Below, in pieces: positions 1-11,567 of a stretch of DNA of 64,000 nucleotides. The notes beneath the pieces are model-generated. The model did not search any database. It had not been told where the DNA came from and worked only from the letters and a program-made list of their open reading frames with translations. Numbering within the stretch: the stretch's first letter is position 1; each line of letters begins with the position of its first letter. Source of the stretch: Phallus indusiatus (taxonomy: Eukaryota; Basidiomycota; Agaricomycetes; Phallales; Phallaceae); assembly GCA_027605045.1 (NCBI GenBank), contig JAQFWX010000009.1:1298962-1362961 (forward strand). The letters are read 5' to 3'. A program made the translations under genes and the position numbers.

Positions 1-991
1 ATAGGCGCCTTTCCACTGCCCATCAAACTAATCTTCAATCATGAAAGATGAGTGCAAATTAGTGCTAGAATTTTTCTCTGTCCGGTTCTTTGTTCTCTGC
101 TGCTCGAAGATTAGCTCTTTTCAGAAAGAAAAAGAAATAAATATTGGTGGCTATGTGAATAGATCACTACTAACAAATTTATATCATACTCTTGCCCTCT
201 TGTAAAGGATAAGAAAGATGGAATATTAAGATGGAATTCAGAAATGAGAGTGAAGAGAAGGATTCTAGAAGTCTTTATAACAGATCATGGGTACTTTCTG
301 GGTGACATATGTGCACCACACAGTTCACACTGCCTGTGCTGGACAGCTGATAGGTTAACATTTGACATAGTCAGTATTCTGAATCTCCTAGTATTACAGC
401 ATCTACACTCATTCCTCAATCTTCTCAGTCTTACAGTATTGAAACTCACCAGTAGTACAGCAGTGGATTTATGTTCCAGTTTTTTTTGTTGGTTAAAATA
501 CTTAGATTTTATCTTATGCTCTGGTAACTTTAAGGAGTAGTTTCTGGATAGTTTCCTGCAGTGGACTAATCAAAGAGCAAGAAGTTCATGATTGTCATAT
601 TGAACTAACAAAGTAGTTTATGCAGAATATATTATCTTACTTTATCTATTGACTTCAAAACACCTTCTATGTCTAGAATTACTAGTCATGTAACAAAGCC
701 AGTGTAATTCATCATACAGTGGCTCACAAAAGTATCACTACATTCTTATATTTAAAGAGATTTGTCTATAACTTTTGAAATAAATAAAAATATTGTTTAA
801 TCTCTAAATCTATTGAAGACAGTATTTAGATAGATTAAAGATCTATAACTACTGATATAACTATTGGTAGTTTTTCCTAATCCTAATAGGTGAGGTTTTT
901 TTGGCTCTATAATTAGTGCTTTTAAATCTGAAATAGTTTAATTGTAAAGAATCAAAGACATTATATAGTATGGATATATCAAAGTAGTTGA
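1..991. other. AT-rich gene-free DNA
   Basis: No open frame here has recognisable protein content or intron signals. The composition is strongly AT-rich with long A and T runs, unlike the coding parts further right. The only structured item is a possible transposon end near 715. Confidence 0.6.
715..750. repeat. Possible lone Tc1/mariner-type terminal sequence
   Basis: A TA dinucleotide is followed by CAGTGGCTCACAAAAGTATC. Tc1-like elements commonly begin TA-CAGTGGC, followed by an AAAGTAT-type stretch. I did not find the inverted partner in the window, nor any transposase on either side, so at best this is one surviving end of a decayed element. Confidence 0.3.
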
Positions 992-1658
992 TGTCAGGGT
1001 ACGCTACCACCGTCTCTCATTTTTCTATTTATTATCATCGGCATCACTTCATTTCCATTCCATTTACTATTTCCGTATTTTACTTTCATCTTCCGTTCCC
1101 TTGTTCAGTCTCTATTTCACATTCTCTACTCGCGCGCGTCGCGCGCTCGTACCCAGCGTGATGCCCGTGACATCACGTCGCTTAGGCTCGGTTCGGGCGC
1201 CTAGCACTTAGCTGTGTCAGGGCCGCACGCCGCGTTATCGTTTTTCATGTATATAGTCGCTGTCTGTAACGGTTCCGCTATGACCAGCGGACTACTATTA
1301 CCCATAGTACATATTAGTATATATATACAATTGCATGCAGACGATCGTCGTCTGCACAAGTACCTAGTATTATGTAATGTACATAGGCGCCGTCATACCA
1401 GTAAATACCGCGTAACGGTAAAGGCGCCGGCAGCCTTTCTTACCTGCACTTGCAAATATACAGCTTTATACTGTTTGTTGTGAGTCCGTAAGAACCGGGC
1501 TAATCGTAAACTGTAACGAAACGTTACACTGTCCCTAGAGTGAGGGTCCCTAAGCTTGTTCTCTTAGGATCCCCTCCCTCTAGGTGAGTAGTATAGTTCT
1601 CTCAATATATTTTACTTAGGATCCCCTCCCTCTAGTTGTGAGCTGAGTAGCCCTAACA
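992..1658. mobile_element. Solo LTR of a retrotransposon (667 bp)
   Basis: The segment begins TGTCAGGGTACG and ends CCCTAACA, so it has the TG...CA ends of an LTR with a short inverted TGTYAGGG motif. It is flanked by an exact 5-bp duplication, GTTGA, at 987-991 and 1659-1663, as retroviral-type integrases leave. There is no internal retrotransposon region, so this is a solo LTR made by LTR-LTR recombination. It is more GC-rich than the surrounding DNA. The 17-nt motif GGATCCCCTCCCTCTAG occurs twice near its 3' end (about 1567-1635). The second LTR at 4260 starts with the same 12 bases. Confidence 0.85.
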
Positions 1659-1663
1659 GTTGA

Positions 1664-3639
1664 ATTGAGAGTAAACAAAGAAAAAATAGCCCAACTGGAA
1701 GAGAAGGTCACATTTATAAAAAGAGTAAACAAGCTGAGTTGACTTATTTGATAGATTTGTTATATATTAATTTATATATATATATACTTTTACATTATAG
1801 TTTTTAGTTGTTATTATATATCTTATCTTTCATGCTGACAGTGACTCTAGAAGTAAGCTCCTAAATATATAATAGTTATTCATTCATTCCAAATTATATC
1901 CACTACTTATGATAATGACAAAATACTCTAACTGTACAGTTGATTTGATGTTATTACCATAACTTCATTTCAAAAAATATCCAAGGATACCCATTATAAG
2001 GGTGAATTGTACAGGCCCTAGAATGAATTGCTGAAATTAGTGTTTCAATCTTTTGAGAGTTTTCAATACACACTCCAGAGTCAGGGACCTCATTGGAAAT
2101 ATTCCAAGTTTATGATTTATTTTCTGATAAGGAATACTAATCTAATTCTTGCTTATATTATAGAGATCAAAACGCATGAGTATGTATTATAGGTCAAATA
2201 GAAAGTGTATTGAAGTATATAGACAGTTAAAGGGGAGGTTTGAACTATGCATTGAAGATGAACATATTGCAAACATCTCTTACATATATAGACTGTCTGG
2301 TATTGGTATGAGATTTATGATCATGTGGTTTGATACAAGGATAAGGGAAATTCTACCAGCACTGGGTGAATTAGAGAATGGGTCTGTGGGAGTATAAAAA
2401 TAACAGTAGAAGAAAAATAGTATATTCTGTAAATGAAGAATTATAATAATGAATTTTTATCTATAAAATAGAGAAAATGGCTGATCACTGGTTTGAAGAT
2501 ACTACTTCATTTTGGGAGCCATCACATAGGTCTTTTGCCATTAAAAAAATTTTTCTTTGAGTGGGAAAAATTTAACAAATACACTTGTAAGACTGGACAC
2601 CAGTGAAGGTGTTAATTTTGATATATTTTGATAAGTATTTGATAAATGCAAATACTCACTCACTAGATTATTGTGTATCAACAGAATACAGAGTTAGGTT
2701 ATAGGCTCTGTGAAATCTATATTTATATATTCCATTGCACGCTGTAAGGATCCGATGTGAATAGCTGAATGTGTCAGCTATAAATGATCGGACTACAATG
2801 AGATATTTGTTTCGAGGTTAGTAAGTCTACCGTGGAGCAGGTTCTGGTGCTGATTTCAACGTGAGAGAGGGAGTGGGTGGATGTGGGGAATGGGGGGGAA
2901 TGTATGCGTCGATATCAAACCAACACAAACAAAACACCAACAACAACTGCAATGATAAAAGATCGTATGCAACTGTACAAGTGAGAGGGTGAACAGAAAG
3001 TCGGCAATGAACTTGGAATGCGATTAAAGAGAGGACCTGCAATCAATGATGACTGAATTCCTGTGCGAGTTAGTGAAAGCGATAAACTGAAATAAAATTG
3101 CTAGTTTATACTCCGAGACCTCACTCAGAGTTAATCCAAAGATATAGATATGAGCGTAGAAATAGACTAGAGGCGAAACTTGACTTGAGCTGAACTTGAC
3201 TTAAACTGAACTTGACTGAGACTTAAACTGTGAGACAACTCGTCCGGTAGAATTGCTGCTGATACAAGTATTTACATGCAGTATTTATACCTTTCAGAGT
3301 ACATAGCATTGGTGAGACGATCACTCATTGTTCACTGGGATAACAAACAGGAAGAAACAAAAGAACAAAAAGAAATATGGAAGATAGGGGAATCGCGAGA
3401 GAATGATGGGGATACAATTACAACAAAAAGGAGTCATAAACATAGATAGGAGAAAATGATGAAGCCTATGTATATGCTTTTGTTAATCAACTCTTGATTA
3501 ATGCTCGGCGTGGGAACGCCGAGGTTTTTATATTTTTTTTTAATATCAGTTTTGCATTGTAATTTTTATTAAAAGAGATTAAGAAATTTTCTTATCTATA
3601 AAAAGTTTTTGTATAATATGCAAAACAATATCACTTCCA
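1664..3639. other. Gene-poor AT-rich stretch
   Basis: There is no recognisable gene. A 73-codon frame at 2176-2397 (+) lies in the most AT-rich part and resembles no family I know, so I do not call it a gene. A hairpin with a 7-bp stem lies at 3504-3510/3517-3523, just before the minisatellite. From about 3480 the motif TTAATCAACTC begins to appear. Confidence 0.5.
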
Positions 3640-5175
3640 ATCCTAATCAACTCACTATTTACATTAATCAACAATGCTAACAATTAATCAACTCATTTTT
3701 CAAATTAATCAACAAAACTAACAATAATCAACTCAATCATCACTCACGTAATAATTAATCAACTCATCATTCAAATTAATCAACTCGCTAATCAAATTAA
3801 TCAACTCATTTTTCAAATTAATCAACTCACTATTCAAATTAATCAACTCATTTTTCAAATTAATCAACAAAACTAACAATAATCAACTCAGTAATCACTC
3901 ACATAATAATTAATCAACTCGTGAATCAAATTAATCAACCTGCTATTCAAATTAATCAACTCGTATTTCAAATTAATCAACCCGTTATCCAATTAATCAA
4001 CTCGTCAATCAAATTAATCAACCCGCTATTCAAATTAATCAACTCGTTTTTCAAATTAATCAACTCGCTAATCAAATTAACCAACTCATTTTTCAAATTA
4101 CTCAACTCAAATTAACCCGTTATTCCATTTAATCAACTTGTTTTTCAAATCAATCAACTCACTAATCAAATTAACCAACTTGTTTTTCAAATCAATCAAC
4201 TCGAATCAACTTGTTATTCAAATTAATCAATCCGTTATTCAATTAATCAACTCACTATTTGTCAGGGTACGTCCCGGGTTTACGGTCACTCTAGTATATT
4301 AGCGTAGTATAGTATAACCTACTTAGATGCCTACACGCTCTACATCGGTCATACAGTACCCGGTATACCGGTCCGTATTTATCCCCCGCGTATTCTCCCG
4401 AACTCTCCCGTTTCTCCGTTCACTCCATTCTGCTCTATTTCCCTCTTTCTCTATGTCATCCGTATTGTCCTCGGCTACCGTCCTTCCTATTGGTAGATAA
4501 TGCACCTGATAGCTATTGGTTAGAGATAGCGTAATCATGTATATATACAACTGTGCGCACATGAGTAGTTCCTTGTGCTATTATAGACTGGGTTACTGGG
4601 TTATAGTAGCAGTCCGATCCTTAAGTCTAATCGCTGAACGGTCGTGCCCTAACACTATTCAAATTAATCAACTCGCTATTCAGATTAATCAACCCGTTAT
4701 TCAATTAATCAACTCGTTTCTCAAATTAATCAACTCGTTTCTCAAATTAATCAACTCGTTTCTCAAATTAATCAACTCGTTTCTCAAATTAATCAACTCG
4801 CTAATCAAATTAATCAACCCACTAATCAAATTAGTCAACTCATTTTCCAATTAATCAACTCGTCAATCAAATTAATCAACTCGTTATTCAATTAATCAAC
4901 CCGCTATTCAAATTAATCAACTTGCTAATCAAATTAACCAACTCGTTTTTCAAATTAATCAAATTAACCAACTCGTTTTTCAAATTAATCAACTCGAATC
5001 AACTCGTTATTCAAATTAATCAACCTATTATTCAATTAATCAACTTGTTTTTTCAAATTAATCAACCCGTTTTTAAATTGCTCAACTCGAATCAACTCAT
5101 TATTTAAATTAATCAACCTGTTATTCAATTAATCAACTCTCAAATTAAAATAATCAACAAAGTCAGTAATAATCA
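3640..5175. repeat. 21-nt minisatellite array
   Basis: This is a tandem array built on CAAATTAATCAACTC followed by a 6-nt variable part (GTTTCT, GCTAAT, GTTATT or similar). The period is 21 nt where best preserved; four near-identical units lie at about 4709-4800. Elsewhere units vary in length and a shorter CAATTAATCAACTCG form alternates. A period of 21 keeps all frames open, so one frame reads as a heptad repeat of KLINSFL type. No start context, intron signal or recognisable domain supports expression. The array is interrupted by the solo LTR at 4260-4654. Confidence 0.9.
4260..4654. mobile_element. Solo LTR (395 bp) inside the minisatellite
   Basis: It begins TGTCAGGGTACG and ends GTGCCCTAACA. 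The exact 5-bp duplication CTATT lies on both sides (4255-4259 and 4655-4659), and minisatellite resumes directly on each side. Its first 12 bases equal those of the 992-1658 LTR, so the two belong to the same or related families although their lengths differ (395 and 667 bp). It contains TATATATAC-like sequence and several GTATA motifs suitable for an LTR promoter. No internal retrotransposon sequence is present. Confidence 0.85.
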
Positions 5176-5460
5176 CCTACCCTTTATTATGACACCTTAC
5201 TTCAAAATCATTTCCCTTTTCTTCCAATCGTGTCCTATTTACTTTGAAATCATTATAGCCCCTTGTATGCATCATATGTAAAAATTGTTTTGGTTTTTTG
5301 GCTCAAAAATTGGTCTCCATGTAGATTATATCTATCCAAATAAGTACACTTAATTTTATTCAATTCCGTGGTAGGGTTCCTGAGATATCCTTAAAATATT
5401 ATCAAAACCGACCCTTCCCCCATCCCTCTTGCTTACATAATCAATTCGCGTGCACTCCAA
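5176..5460. other. Spacer between minisatellite and foldback
   Basis: AT-rich sequence with no gene or repeat that I recognise. Confidence 0.4.
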
Positions 5461-5747
5461 GAGTAATCATGTAATGTGGGGGGAGAAAATAAAGGATATA
5501 ATAGGGTTAAGGTTGAGAATAAAAAATAAAAATTAGGGTTAGAAATAGGGGTTAAAAAAAGGGAGTAAACAGTTGGGTTTACTGAGGTAGATTATTGGCA
5601 TGAACATGCCAATAAATCGTCCGAGGTAAACCCAACTGTTTACTCCCTTTTTTTAACCCCTATTTCTAACCCTAATTTTTATTTTTTATTCTCAACCTTA
5701 ACCCTATTATATCCTTTATTTTCTCCCCCCACATTACATGATTACTC
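5461..5747. repeat. Foldback element: two 122-bp inverted arms, 43-bp loop
   Basis: The left arm 5461-5582 (starting GAGTAATCATGTAATG) is the reverse complement of the right arm 5626-5747, with essentially no mismatches by eye. The 43-nt loop holds its own smaller palindrome, ATTGGCATG-AA-CATGCCAAT. The arms contain AGGGTTAAGG- and TTAGGGTTAG-like stretches. Near-identity over 122 bp implies recent formation or a mechanism that keeps the arms alike. It could be a foldback-type non-autonomous transposon or an inverted duplication made during replication. No target-site duplication is obvious. Confidence 0.9.
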
Positions 5748-5814
5748 CTTTTTCAAACAACACGGCTCTCACTTTCAGTTCAAACTCAGCAAACACTCCC
5801 CCCCATCCACCACC

Positions 5815-6040
5815 ATCCAGCTTCGACGCATGTCAAACCTATGCGCTCGCGTTGAGAATGGGACTCGAAATTGAGCCAGTCATGACTTGTTCATGATGTC
5901 TTGATATCCTTGGCGGGTCTCTCTTTTTAGATGAGCCAGTCATAATATTTATTATGATGTCAGGATATTTTTGGCGGGTCTCTTTCGCTTCCTTTTCTTT
6001 GCTCGAGTTCATTGGTGAGAAATGTATCGTTTGGGTCAAT
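5815..6040 (+). repeat. Left member of a ~200-bp inverted repeat pair
   Basis: The segment contains two tandem degenerate copies of a roughly 55-60 nt unit. Each has GAGCCAGTCAT followed by GGCGGGTCTCT. The same pair of units occurs in reverse complement at 11885-12085, and the similarity extends outward (CCAGCTTCGACGCA versus CCAGGTTCGACGCA) and inward (TTTGCTC). Together they bracket about 6 kb that holds a KDM4 fragment and two genes. They may be the ends of a large element or the arms of an old segmental duplication. Confidence 0.6.
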
Positions 6041-6499
6041 AGGAGTCAGGATAAAAGCTTAAAAATATCTTGATGGTACGTCTTTTTGCTTTAGGCTATC
6101 CTCTCTTAAGCATATTATCCTGAGATAATTATGACAGCTATCGAAGTGGTATGTTTCGTTTTTTACCTTTCTGGTGCTTGCTTCTTATGTTTACGCAAAA
6201 CTTCTTACACCACCAGCAATATGAAGCTTTCGCTGGTGCAAGCATATATCAAATAAATAATATATCAAAAGTACATGGACACGCAGACAACACTGAAGTA
6301 CACCCAGTCAATGAGAACTCCCACCTCCTATTCTAACTACATTTCATTTTAGGCTCTTTTCATACGCTGGGGGATCTGCGCCACGCGGTTGAACAAGCAG
6401 ACCATGTTCAAATCTTGAATCTCTAATGAGCCATCCTCACTACCTAACCCATACTGCAGCTCGCAGCATGCACTGACAAACTATGTCAACACGACGAGA

Positions 6500-7225
6500 A
6501 ATACCATGTCATTCACTGAAGTTGACCTATCTAGCAATGAATGGGGAGAGTTGTCGTTGTCTTTGCAGCAACAATACGGTTCTCAAATCCCCGGCTTTGC
6601 AAAGCGTCACAAGTGGCAAAACCGAAGGTCTTCCAAAAAGAATTGACAGTCTCCGCCCGCCTATTTACCACTATACCACCTGAAGACAGTCCGATAGTCC
6701 CGTGGATTTGGTACCAACGTCACAACGGTTTTGTGGCTCAATATCCTGGTTAATCGCAAAGCTTCCATACGCTGCCGAGGAGTCGCAGTTGCCTACGAAG
6801 TAGTCAGGATATGGGATGCCTGGTATCAAGGTGTCCGGTGGATCACTGTTGTTGAAATTGATAAACCACTGACAGAAGCACCAGCGATTACACTCGACGA
6901 ATTACTAGTAAGTAACATACATGGAGTTTGTAGTAAACCCTGCCCAGTCTCCGTGACCTCGGTCAGCCAATGTCTCAGGAATAACTTGGGCACGCGTCTC
7001 ATGTGCTCGCCATACTCCATCTTGTGGTTTGACCAGACCACTTGCAGAGCTCGGAGATCATTGACCGGTAATAGCCTATTCACGTTCAATGATACACAAA
7101 GACAGCAAGGAAATGCTGGCTCTTCAGCATCATTCGATGCGACAGCTGCAACTGTTCGTGTTCGAGGGCTTGGTCCTAGTAACGTGGGCACGAAAGCGTG
7201 GTCTAGGAAGCAGAAGAGCATCGCA
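6500..7225 (-). pseudogene. KDM4/Gis1-type histone demethylase fragment, copy 1
   Basis: Read on the minus strand, about 7140-6950 encodes DAEEPAFPCCLCVSLNVN followed, after a frame change, by HETRAQVIPETLAD. This matches the start of the extended PHD (ePHD) zinc-binding module that follows the JmjC domain in fungal KDM4/Rph1/Gis1 H3K9/K36 demethylases (pattern CCLC ... AHE-CA-VIPET). The catalytic JmjN/JmjC part is absent and the frame is broken. Two further copies of the same protein region lie at 18.9-20.3 kb and 29.2-30.3 kb, on the opposite strand. The minus-strand gene ending at 7232 reads almost directly into this fragment. Family assignment is by motif recall only. Confidence 0.5.
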
Positions 7226-7231
7226 CCACGT

Positions 7232-10200
7232 TTACGTAGCAGTGTATTGTGTTTTAAGACGTTTAGGTTTCTCCGGTGTCGTAGGCTGAAGAGGAGGTAT
7301 GGCCGAAGACGGTAGTTTGCCTGCAGCTTTCACAGACCGAATGACACCGTCGCGGTTGGTACTTTTGTTGTTGCTATCATAGGAGTGTCCAAGTTTGAAA
7401 AGGTTTCTAAGGTTAGGCATAGAGACGCTGCTGCGGATACTGGACCGTAAGCTACCGCCTGTACTTGTATGTCCTGAGGGTATAGCATTCAGTGTCTTTG
7501 GATTAGAACCAACGACGCCAGAAAAAGACTGAGCAGCGGTAGAATTAGGTGTTGATGTCCTTGGAAGCTTGAAGGAAGAGCGTAAACTGCTTCCGTGGGG
7601 ATTAGGAATAGTTTGAGACTCGATGGTTTCATCGTTGGATGAAGAAAGCATGGTTCCCGAAGTTGTTGCCATCAGATGGGGCTCGTAACATCCTTGCAAT
7701 ACCGTGGGACGAAACATAAGATCAGTAGTGTCCTGCGCTTGCATTGATCGTCGGTACATGTTCGAATACGGATGAGCACTCTTTTGGTTTGCAGTGGCAG
7801 TAGCCAATAGCACAATATGTCCGTTGGTGTCTATCAAGACACTTGCACTAAGTTCAAGATTAGCGGACGAAAATAAAGGAGATTCGAACGAAAACGAACT
7901 CGGTCGTGGCCTCGGACTGGTGATAGTTGGTCCTAGGAGCACACATAGCGTATGGGTGGGGTCTGTCTGAATCCAAGTCTGGTTTACTGCGCATGAAGAC
8001 GCCGCAGGCTGAGCAGAGAAAAGAAAAGCTTTATCGAGCTTTGTTTTGAAAGGTGGAGAGAGGGCTTGAGATCTCGCGGATAGCTTTAACGAGGGTTGGG
8101 AGACGGAGTGTAAAAGTCTGCGCGTCGGCAAGGTCGAATTCGTCTGTCCAGGGATTTGAGTTGGGATGGGAGCTGTTGAAAAAGGAAAGGAAGGAGAGGG
8201 GAAAGCAAATGTTGACAAGTCAGGAGGTCGATCGGAGGTTACAGCTAAAGCAGCTAAAGGCCTATGTCCCAAAGTTTGGTTGTTTGGATCACTAGAAGTG
8301 CGATCGGAGGAGGTTGTAGCAGTAGGTCTTGGGCTGAGGTTGACGTTATGGTTCGAAAGAGTGTGAGACTATGTACGATAGTTAGCGAAACTTCAATAAC
8401 TGGCAGATATCGAAACGGAGTTGAGGAGAGGAAAAGGAGTTGAAGAAAGAAGAGCAGCAAGCCAACGAAAGTGAAAATGAAACGGGAAATGCTGACTTGG
8501 GGGAAAGGGTAGCGTAAAGTTAAGAAAAAGAGACAACGCAAACAGAAAAAGAAAAAGATGTAGCGCAGAAGCTGAACTGGAAATTGCTACGGATCAAAAT
8601 TTGTATTGAGTGCATGTTGACCAAACACTCCAAGATGTAGTCTTCATCAGCAAAAGAAAAAGAAAGCAAGGGCATCAAAAATCAAAACATCCGGAAAATC
8701 TTTTGATGCCAACTCAATACTGAGACGGCTGTGGACGGCCAAGCATTACACTAACATCGCCCGTCCGCGTGAATTAACGCCAGCTACGCGATAGTTATGT
8801 GCATCCTAGGGACGCATATCTCAAAGTTAGTGTCAATGTAAGTCTAGGAGGTTTAACCACCTTTTCTGACTGGCGTTGGAATCGAGCTAATACAAAAGAC
8901 GATGGTCTGTGTGATGGAATCTCCCGGCGTCAAAACGACATGATGAAGATAAACGATTCCAACAATAGAGCACGAGCAAATCGTGGTTGACAAACGATTG
9001 GAAAGAAAGAAGAGCAGCAGTATAAATGATAAGACGACACAAGGAGGCCATAAATTTTGAATGAAAGCGGTGAGTTTGAACGCTTACCTGCACCGCGTCG
9101 TGAAGATTGCCATCGTTGCCGTGCGTTTGTCGCCAGACAACGCCATTAACTCCGTTCGACAACAGCTTTCCATGGTCAAGATGATTTGATGAAATTGGTA
9201 CTGGCGATAATGGTGGAGATAGCTTGGTAGTAGTCGTAGGAAAAGTAACATCTTGATCGTTCGCATCGACGCCAGCTTCATGTCCCGCAACTTGATCGTC
9301 TGACTCTCGGTGTATCGAAACATCTCGATGAGGACCACCGATTTCTTGGCTCGGTCCACGGATATAATACTCTCTCCGTTCTTTAGACCTGTGTAGGAAC
9401 AAAGAAGGATTCAAGCGCCCTGACGGCTCGTGGTTTACGGAATTTTCGGCAGCAGAAGTCGACCGCGTTGCAAGTGCCATTGATTCAGTGCTTGCCGTTT
9501 TAATAGGTGTGGGATCGTGCTGCACATTAATTGAATGGAGCACCGATTTTGAGATCGTCACAGCTTTCGAATCGTCTTGGTCTCGTTGGACCGATCGGAC
9601 AAGGGCGACGCTGTTATCTTCGATGGGCGAACTGAAGCTCTCGATGAAAATGGATCTGCTGGGAGAAACGACGCTAGGAGAATCCGAAGGAATTGAGATC
9701 AGCTTAGGACGTTGGTGATATTGTTGATGGTGAAGCAAGGTATCTTTCGAGAGCTTGTTGTCGTAAGAATAGTCGACCTCCTTCTCCTTTCCCTTGACAA
9801 CACTTCTTTGTCTCTCTCTCTCCCTTTCCCATCGGTCCTGCTGCGAGACCCCGATTGCCAACCTAGCACTTCCTGTTCCCATCGCCGACGATTTGCGTTG
9901 CCTCACGACCTCGCCGGGCGTGATGCTCGCACCGGCACTGGCGCGAGCCAGGCTAGAGGAGGCACCGTGGCTGTTGTTGATACTGCTATGAAAGATTGAT
10001 GTTATGCCGCCGAAGAATGAAGTTGAGGTTGACCCTGTGGATGACACGGTTGAACGGCGTTTGGTGTCTAGTCTTTCAAAACTGTCGGAGCGGTGACCTA
10101 CATGCGTAAGTGCAGTATCGGCGCTTTGAGAAGGTTGAGGAGGTCGAGGCTGTCGCCGCCGTGCCAGCGATGATGGAGATGATGGAAGAGGCGAAGCTGC

Positions 10201-10305
10201 AGTTGTTGAGTGAACACCATTTTTGTTAAGATGGGTGTCGTTACTGCGAGCAATCATTGTGGCAGAAATGACAGGCGATTCGTTGACAAGGGTAATAGTC
10301 CCCAT
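7232..10305 (-). CDS. Ser/Pro-rich protein of unknown function
   Basis: Two long open minus-strand blocks are present. Block 9088-10305 starts MGTITLVNESP and ends at a clear 5' splice site (CAG|GTAAGCG at 9088/9087). Block 7232-8272 ends LKTQYTAT. An intron or introns must join them; the acceptor was not resolved. The protein is low-complexity: Ser, Pro and Thr runs, an RWERERERQRS basic/acidic stretch, and repeated SSLRSS motifs near the C-terminus. I see no signal peptide, membrane segment or catalytic motif. A diverged duplicate of the part at about 7990-8386 lies next to the telomere at 63340-63796. The long Ser-rich frame could be a regulatory or scaffold protein, but no function can be claimed. 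Confidence 0.55.
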
Positions 10306-10403
10306 TCTTGCGCTTGAATTACTAGGCTGAACACCGGGAATATTTGGTACGTTCTTCGGAATTAAAAGCTTTTCGTCAGATTTTTATCCGCCTTCCAACC
10401 CAA

Positions 10404-11567
10404 TCAGAGATCCTTCAGCACGCCATATACGAAACAGCCTCTGTAACCGAGCTCATCCTTGTAATAGTAAGTCTTCGTAAGTTTGCTGTCGGTTTGGCGC
10501 TGAAATGGAAATGAAGTCGAAACCCGAGTTTTTGACTGGGTATACGAAACACGGATGTCCTTAAGGCTCTTGAGAGCCTGAGCGTTGCGGTCCGTAATCA
10601 AGTCTCCAAGACGAACATGGTTGCGTCCTGCCGTTGTCCAGAACTCTGGGACTGTAGTTCCGGGATTAGCTGCAGATATGGACGATATAAGAGTGGGGGG
10701 GATAGGTAGCAATGGCACGTAATCCGGGTCATCTTTTGAGAACTGGTCTTCCCCGGTCTTGATTTGAGCATCAGGAGCGGAAACGCCAAAGGTGATCGCC
10801 AAACGACGATCGAACATCGGGCTGTACAAGGCCATGTACTACGCAAAGAATAAAGATTTGGTCAAGGATTAATTGAATATAACCTTTGAAAAAGAACACA
10901 CCTTTTTGGCCAAGGACGTAGCCTGCGATGAAGTGACGGGAAGAATGTGGGTAGCACCTGCGGGAATCGAGGTAGAGTCACAGTGTGGGGGCAAAGGGTA
11001 TGCGAATGCGTCCGCAGTGTATGAGCACTCTGCTGGGCGGAGCCCGGGATTCTAATACAGATTGCAATTATGTTTTTCGACTTTGAGGCGGTGTCAAGCG
11101 AGGTTTTGATGCATAAGAAAGTGAGGCTTGAAGAAGAAAGTGTCTGTGGGCTCGGGGTTCTCCTACACGTGAATTCAGGTTCCGTCGCGGGCCATTCCTG
11201 GTTCCATCATAGTCCGTCACTCGAGGCTAGAGACGTTCATCCTCCAACACCTTGCTCGCAGGTAAGAGATAGCAGCAGCAACAGACGACACGGACTGATG
11301 ACATTGCTGCTGTTGACAACTGAAATTACTGTTACTGTTGTTGATCCGAAGCATGCCCATGAGTTGACTGTGGCGCCTGCTGCTGATGTTCCTGGCTTGG
11401 GTGTGCTGGGCACGAGGATGCGTAAGCTGATGAAGCGGAGTCCGTCCAGTCTGAAAAGGTGAATTTTGTCGAGTCGGAGAAGGTAGCGGTCCAGGCGTCG
11501 CACCACCACCGCTACTAGCAGAAGACCCGCCAATCAGGGATGATATGCCGCCGACATCCTTGTACAT
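10404..11567 (-). CDS. Multi-exon protein of unknown function
   Basis: The last exon, about 10404-10841, is clear: a 3' splice site (TGCGTAG) precedes YMALYSPMFDRRLAITFGV, and the frame continues through a moderately complex sequence to a stop after CFVYGVLKDL. The preceding exon ends SQATSLAKK before GTGTGT. Further upstream, 11217-11567 opens with MYKDVGGISSLIGG, rich in Ser, Gly, Pro and then Asn/Gln, a plausible N-terminus. The joins between 10980 and 11220 are uncertain. The conserved-looking part (FGVSAPDAQIKTGEDQF, VRLGDLITDRNAQALKSL) matches no family I recognise. It lies head-to-tail with the Ser-rich gene, about 100 nt apart. Confidence 0.5.

Noticed and set aside
2176..2397. 73-codon frame in the AT-rich left part
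   Set aside because: No family resemblance, and chance frames of this size are common here.
2827..3042. 71-codon minus-strand frame with hydrophobic stretches
   Set aside because: Composition is explained by biased local sequence; no supporting gene structure.
3504..3523. Hairpin followed by T run resembling a bacterial terminator
   Set aside because: The genome is fungal and no gene precedes it; intrinsic terminators of this kind are not expected.
4516..4854. 112-codon frame running out of the solo LTR into the minisatellite
   Set aside because: It arises from an LTR/minisatellite chimera; the 21-nt period keeps frames open by itself and there is no recognisable protein.
3640..5175. CRISPR-like array of short direct repeats
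   Set aside because: The unit and its 'spacer' vary together with a ~21-nt period and no unique spacers, in a eukaryotic genome; it is a minisatellite.
6151..6336. 61-codon frame with a hydrophobic start, signal-peptide-like
   Set aside because: Too short, AT-rich context, no splice signals or similarity to known small secreted proteins.
6360..6430. tRNA-like GTTCAAATCT motif
   Set aside because: No cloverleaf can be drawn around it; no tRNA or rRNA gene was recognised anywhere in the window.
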